The notes beneath the pieces are model-generated. The model searched no databases. It was not told the origin of the DNA and saw nothing but the letters and a program-made list of their open reading frames with translations. Positions 6,376 to 7,713 of a stretch of 7,713 nucleotides of DNA are shown in pieces. The position numbers and the translations under genes are program-made. Source of the stretch: Dehalococcoidales bacterium (GTDB lineage Bacteria; Chloroflexota; Dehalococcoidia; Dehalococcoidales; UBA2162); NCBI GenBank assembly GCA_016844285.1, contig JAENIS010000070.1, positions 1 through 7,713 on the forward strand, in the 5' to 3' direction. Position 1 is the stretch's first letter. Each line of letters opens with the position of its first letter.

Positions 6376-7316
6376 TTCACCCCCTCCTGCCAGGTCCACT
6401 TGGCCGGCTCTGCCCAAGGCCACACGCCGGGGCGTGGCCTATCGCCTTCCCCTCCCCATGGCCAGACTACCGGCTTGGCCCGGCGCAGGTCAAGCGGCTT
6501 ACGACCAAATTCCTGCCCGTGACCAGGCAAATACCAGACACGGGGCTGGGTGCCCAGCTCTTCCTTATAGCGGTAAGCATCATTCTCATCGAGGAACTTA
6601 GCCAGCTTCACCACCTCGGCACCATTGGTGGCGACATCTTCATTCAGGTCACCGATATAGATTGCCTTCATCGGACAGCCAGTCACACAGAAGGGCAGCT
6701 TGCCGTCGTGCAGCATATGGGCACAGAACATACACTTGATGACGGTGCCCTTTACCGCCGGCACCGGATACAGCGGAGAATACTCAGCGAAGGCCGCTTC
6801 CGGAGGCAGCTCTGGTGTGCCCCAGTTGAAGAAGCGTCTTTGGTAGGGACAAGCCGCCATACAGAGACGACAACCAATGCAGCGGCGGTGGTCGATGAGA
6901 ACAACCCCGTCCTCATTATGGTAAGTAGCCGCTACCGGACAAACATTAACACAGGGGGCATTTTCGCACTGGTAACAGGGTGTCGGCAGAAAAAAGGTGC
7001 CGCCACCGGCGAGTTCGGCTTCATAGACTTCAATCCACTGTTGCCCCTTGGGCACGAAATGCGCTTGAATACAAGCCTGAGTACACTGAGCCGGCTGGCC
7101 GATAGTAACACAACCATCACACTTCTTCAGGTCGATGACCATCGCCCAGGCACGCGTCTTTTCCTTCGCAGGCTCTACTTTGGCGGTATCGGTGGGAGCC
7201 TCAGGCCGGTTGAGTACCGGCACCAGTGGTGACAACAGGATTGCCCCCACCCCCACCGCTCCTGCCGACTTCTGGATAAACTGCCGCCGGGTTAAATTTT
7301 TCTCCTTATCCCCCAC
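6372..7316 (-). CDS. Tat-exported four-cluster [4Fe-4S] ferredoxin-type electron-transfer subunit
   Basis: This 314-residue protein belongs with the NrfC/TtrB/PsrB/DmsB-type iron-sulfur subunits and the Fe-S part of ActB. A Tat signal T9-R-R-Q-F-I precedes a hydrophobic stretch (about 17-34), so the folded protein would be exported. Sixteen cysteines form four groups: C66/C69/C78/C82, C114/C117/C122/C126, C146/C149/C152/C156 and C195/C198/C210/C214, enough for four [4Fe-4S] clusters in a wire. The last 30 residues are unusual, with three W-x-W pairs at W285/W287, W299/W301 and W307/W309 amid prolines. The GTG start at 7316 has GGGAGGGG a few bases upstream. The stop overlaps the start of the NrfD-type gene, implying coupled translation and a shared complex. 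It should pass electrons between the quinone site of NrfD and a partner; no molybdopterin subunit is encoded in the window. Confidence 0.93.
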   Translation of the reverse strand: MGDKEKNLTRRQFIQKSAGAVGVGAILLSPLVPVLNRPEAPTDTAKVEPAKEKTRAWAMVIDLKKCDGCVTIGQPAQCTQACIQAHFVPKGQQWIEVYEAELAGGGTFFLPTPCYQCENAPCVNVCPVAATYHNEDGVVLIDHRRCIGCRLCMAACPYQRRFFNWGTPELPPEAAFAEYSPLYPVPAVKGTVIKCMFCAHMLHDGKLPFCVTGCPMKAIYIGDLNEDVATNGAEVVKLAKFLDENDAYRYKEELGTQPRVWYLPGHGQEFGRKPLDLRRAKPVVWPWGGEGDRPRPGVWPWAEPAKWTWQEGVK

Positions 7317-7380
7317 GTAAAATCCCCTCCCGCATCGCTAAGCGAAATACATCCTTCGCCACGATAAGTAATTGAACCGA

Positions 7381-7713
7381 CTACTTCTGTCCCTGTCTTC
7401 CCGACAAAGCATTGACGATATCTACGGTCAACGGGATAATCGTGCTGTTTTTCTCCCCGGCCATCTCCACCAGAGTCTGCAGATACCTTAGCTGCAAAGC
7501 TGCCGGCTCCTTCTGAAGAATCCTGGCCGCATCCGCCAGTGTCTCCGCTGCCAGGCGTTCACCCTGGGCATGGATAACCTTGGCCCTCTTTTCTCGCTCG
7601 GCCTCAGCCTGCCAGGCCATCTCCCGCTGCATGGTTTCCGGAAGCAGAACATCCTTGATTTCCACCAGTGTTGCCCGGACGCCCCACGGCCCCTCGCTTT
7701 GCTCATCGATAAT
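7381..7713 (-). CDS. SPFH/band 7 (slipin-like) protein, C-terminal part
   Basis: Only the last 110 residues are visible; the gene runs off the right edge and the frame is open to base 7713. The segment has the slipin signature: P-W-G-V followed by V-E-I-K-D-V and L-P-E-T-M, then a charged helical run with [12 protein letters not shown], a G-E box, the [11 protein letters not shown] segment and K-N-S-T-I-I-P-L near the end. Slipins are membrane-attached, form large ring-like oligomers and often sit next to an NfeD protease-like partner, which is not seen here. The codon at 7665 is an internal GTG (Val), not the start. The gene ends 64 bases before the iron-sulfur gene on the same strand, so co-transcription is possible but not shown. 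A functional link to the respiratory module is uncertain. Confidence 0.9.
   Translation of the reverse strand: MIDEQSEGPWGVRATLVEIKDVLLPETMQREMAWQAEAEREKRAKVIHAQGERLAAETLADAARILQKEPAALQLRYLQTLVEMAGEKNSTIIPLTVDIVNALSGRQGQK

Noticed and set aside
6376..6423. GTG at 6423 as the start of the NrfD-type gene
   Set aside because: It would add 16 non-hydrophobic residues and overlap the upstream gene by 52 bases, while GTG at 6375 has AGGAGG and a normal four-base overlap.
6366..7232. A 288-codon open frame on the plus strand opposite the Fe-S gene
   Set aside because: It mirrors the Fe-S gene, which has sixteen ordered cysteines and a Tat signal; the plus-strand product shows no domain, and no good ribosome binding site was seen.
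7335..7345. Short TCGC/GCGA inverted repeat before the Fe-S gene
   Set aside because: The stem is only four bases with a three-base loop, which is expected by chance.

Overview
The window holds nine protein genes, seven complete or nearly so by layout, in two blocks that converge near position 3915. No RNA genes, insertion sequences, CRISPR arrays or gene-free stretches over 300 bases were seen. Codon use is GC-rich. The source looks like an uncultured anaerobic or respiratory bacterium. The mix of an ActC-like NrfD protein, a Tat-exported four-cluster iron-sulfur protein, a CcmE-like protein and a CsoR/CopA copper locus would fit Chloroflexota (for example Dehalococcoidia relatives), but this placement is a low-confidence inference.

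Left block, plus strand (1-3911): a copper-handling operon. In order it encodes a CsoR copper-sensing repressor, a membrane-anchored CcmE-like OB-fold protein with an unusual C-terminal CxxCH, a small YHS-domain metal-binding protein with two good translation starts, a CopA-type Cu(I) P-type ATPase with two HMA domains, and a 68-residue two-helix membrane protein whose start overlaps the copA stop. The gap before copA carries two overlapping, mutually exclusive RNA hairpin possibilities.

Right block, minus strand (7713-3920): the 3' part of an SPFH/slipin gene enters from the right edge, followed by a tightly packed three-gene respiratory module. This module encodes a Tat-exported protein with sixteen cysteines for four [4Fe-4S] clusters, a ten-helix NrfD-family quinone-interacting protein most like ActC of alternative complex III, and an exported monoheme cytochrome c fused to an immunoglobulin-like domain and two C-terminal membrane helices. 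No molybdopterin-type catalytic subunit lies in the window. The simplest reading is an electron-transfer complex connecting the quinone pool, an iron-sulfur wire and an extracytoplasmic cytochrome c.

How they may work together: the left block would sense cytoplasmic Cu(I) and export it, while the right block is a membrane redox complex facing the outside. The presence of a CcmE-like protein in the copper operon, next to a cytochrome c gene cluster, hints at a link between copper stress and haem c assembly, but this is inference only.
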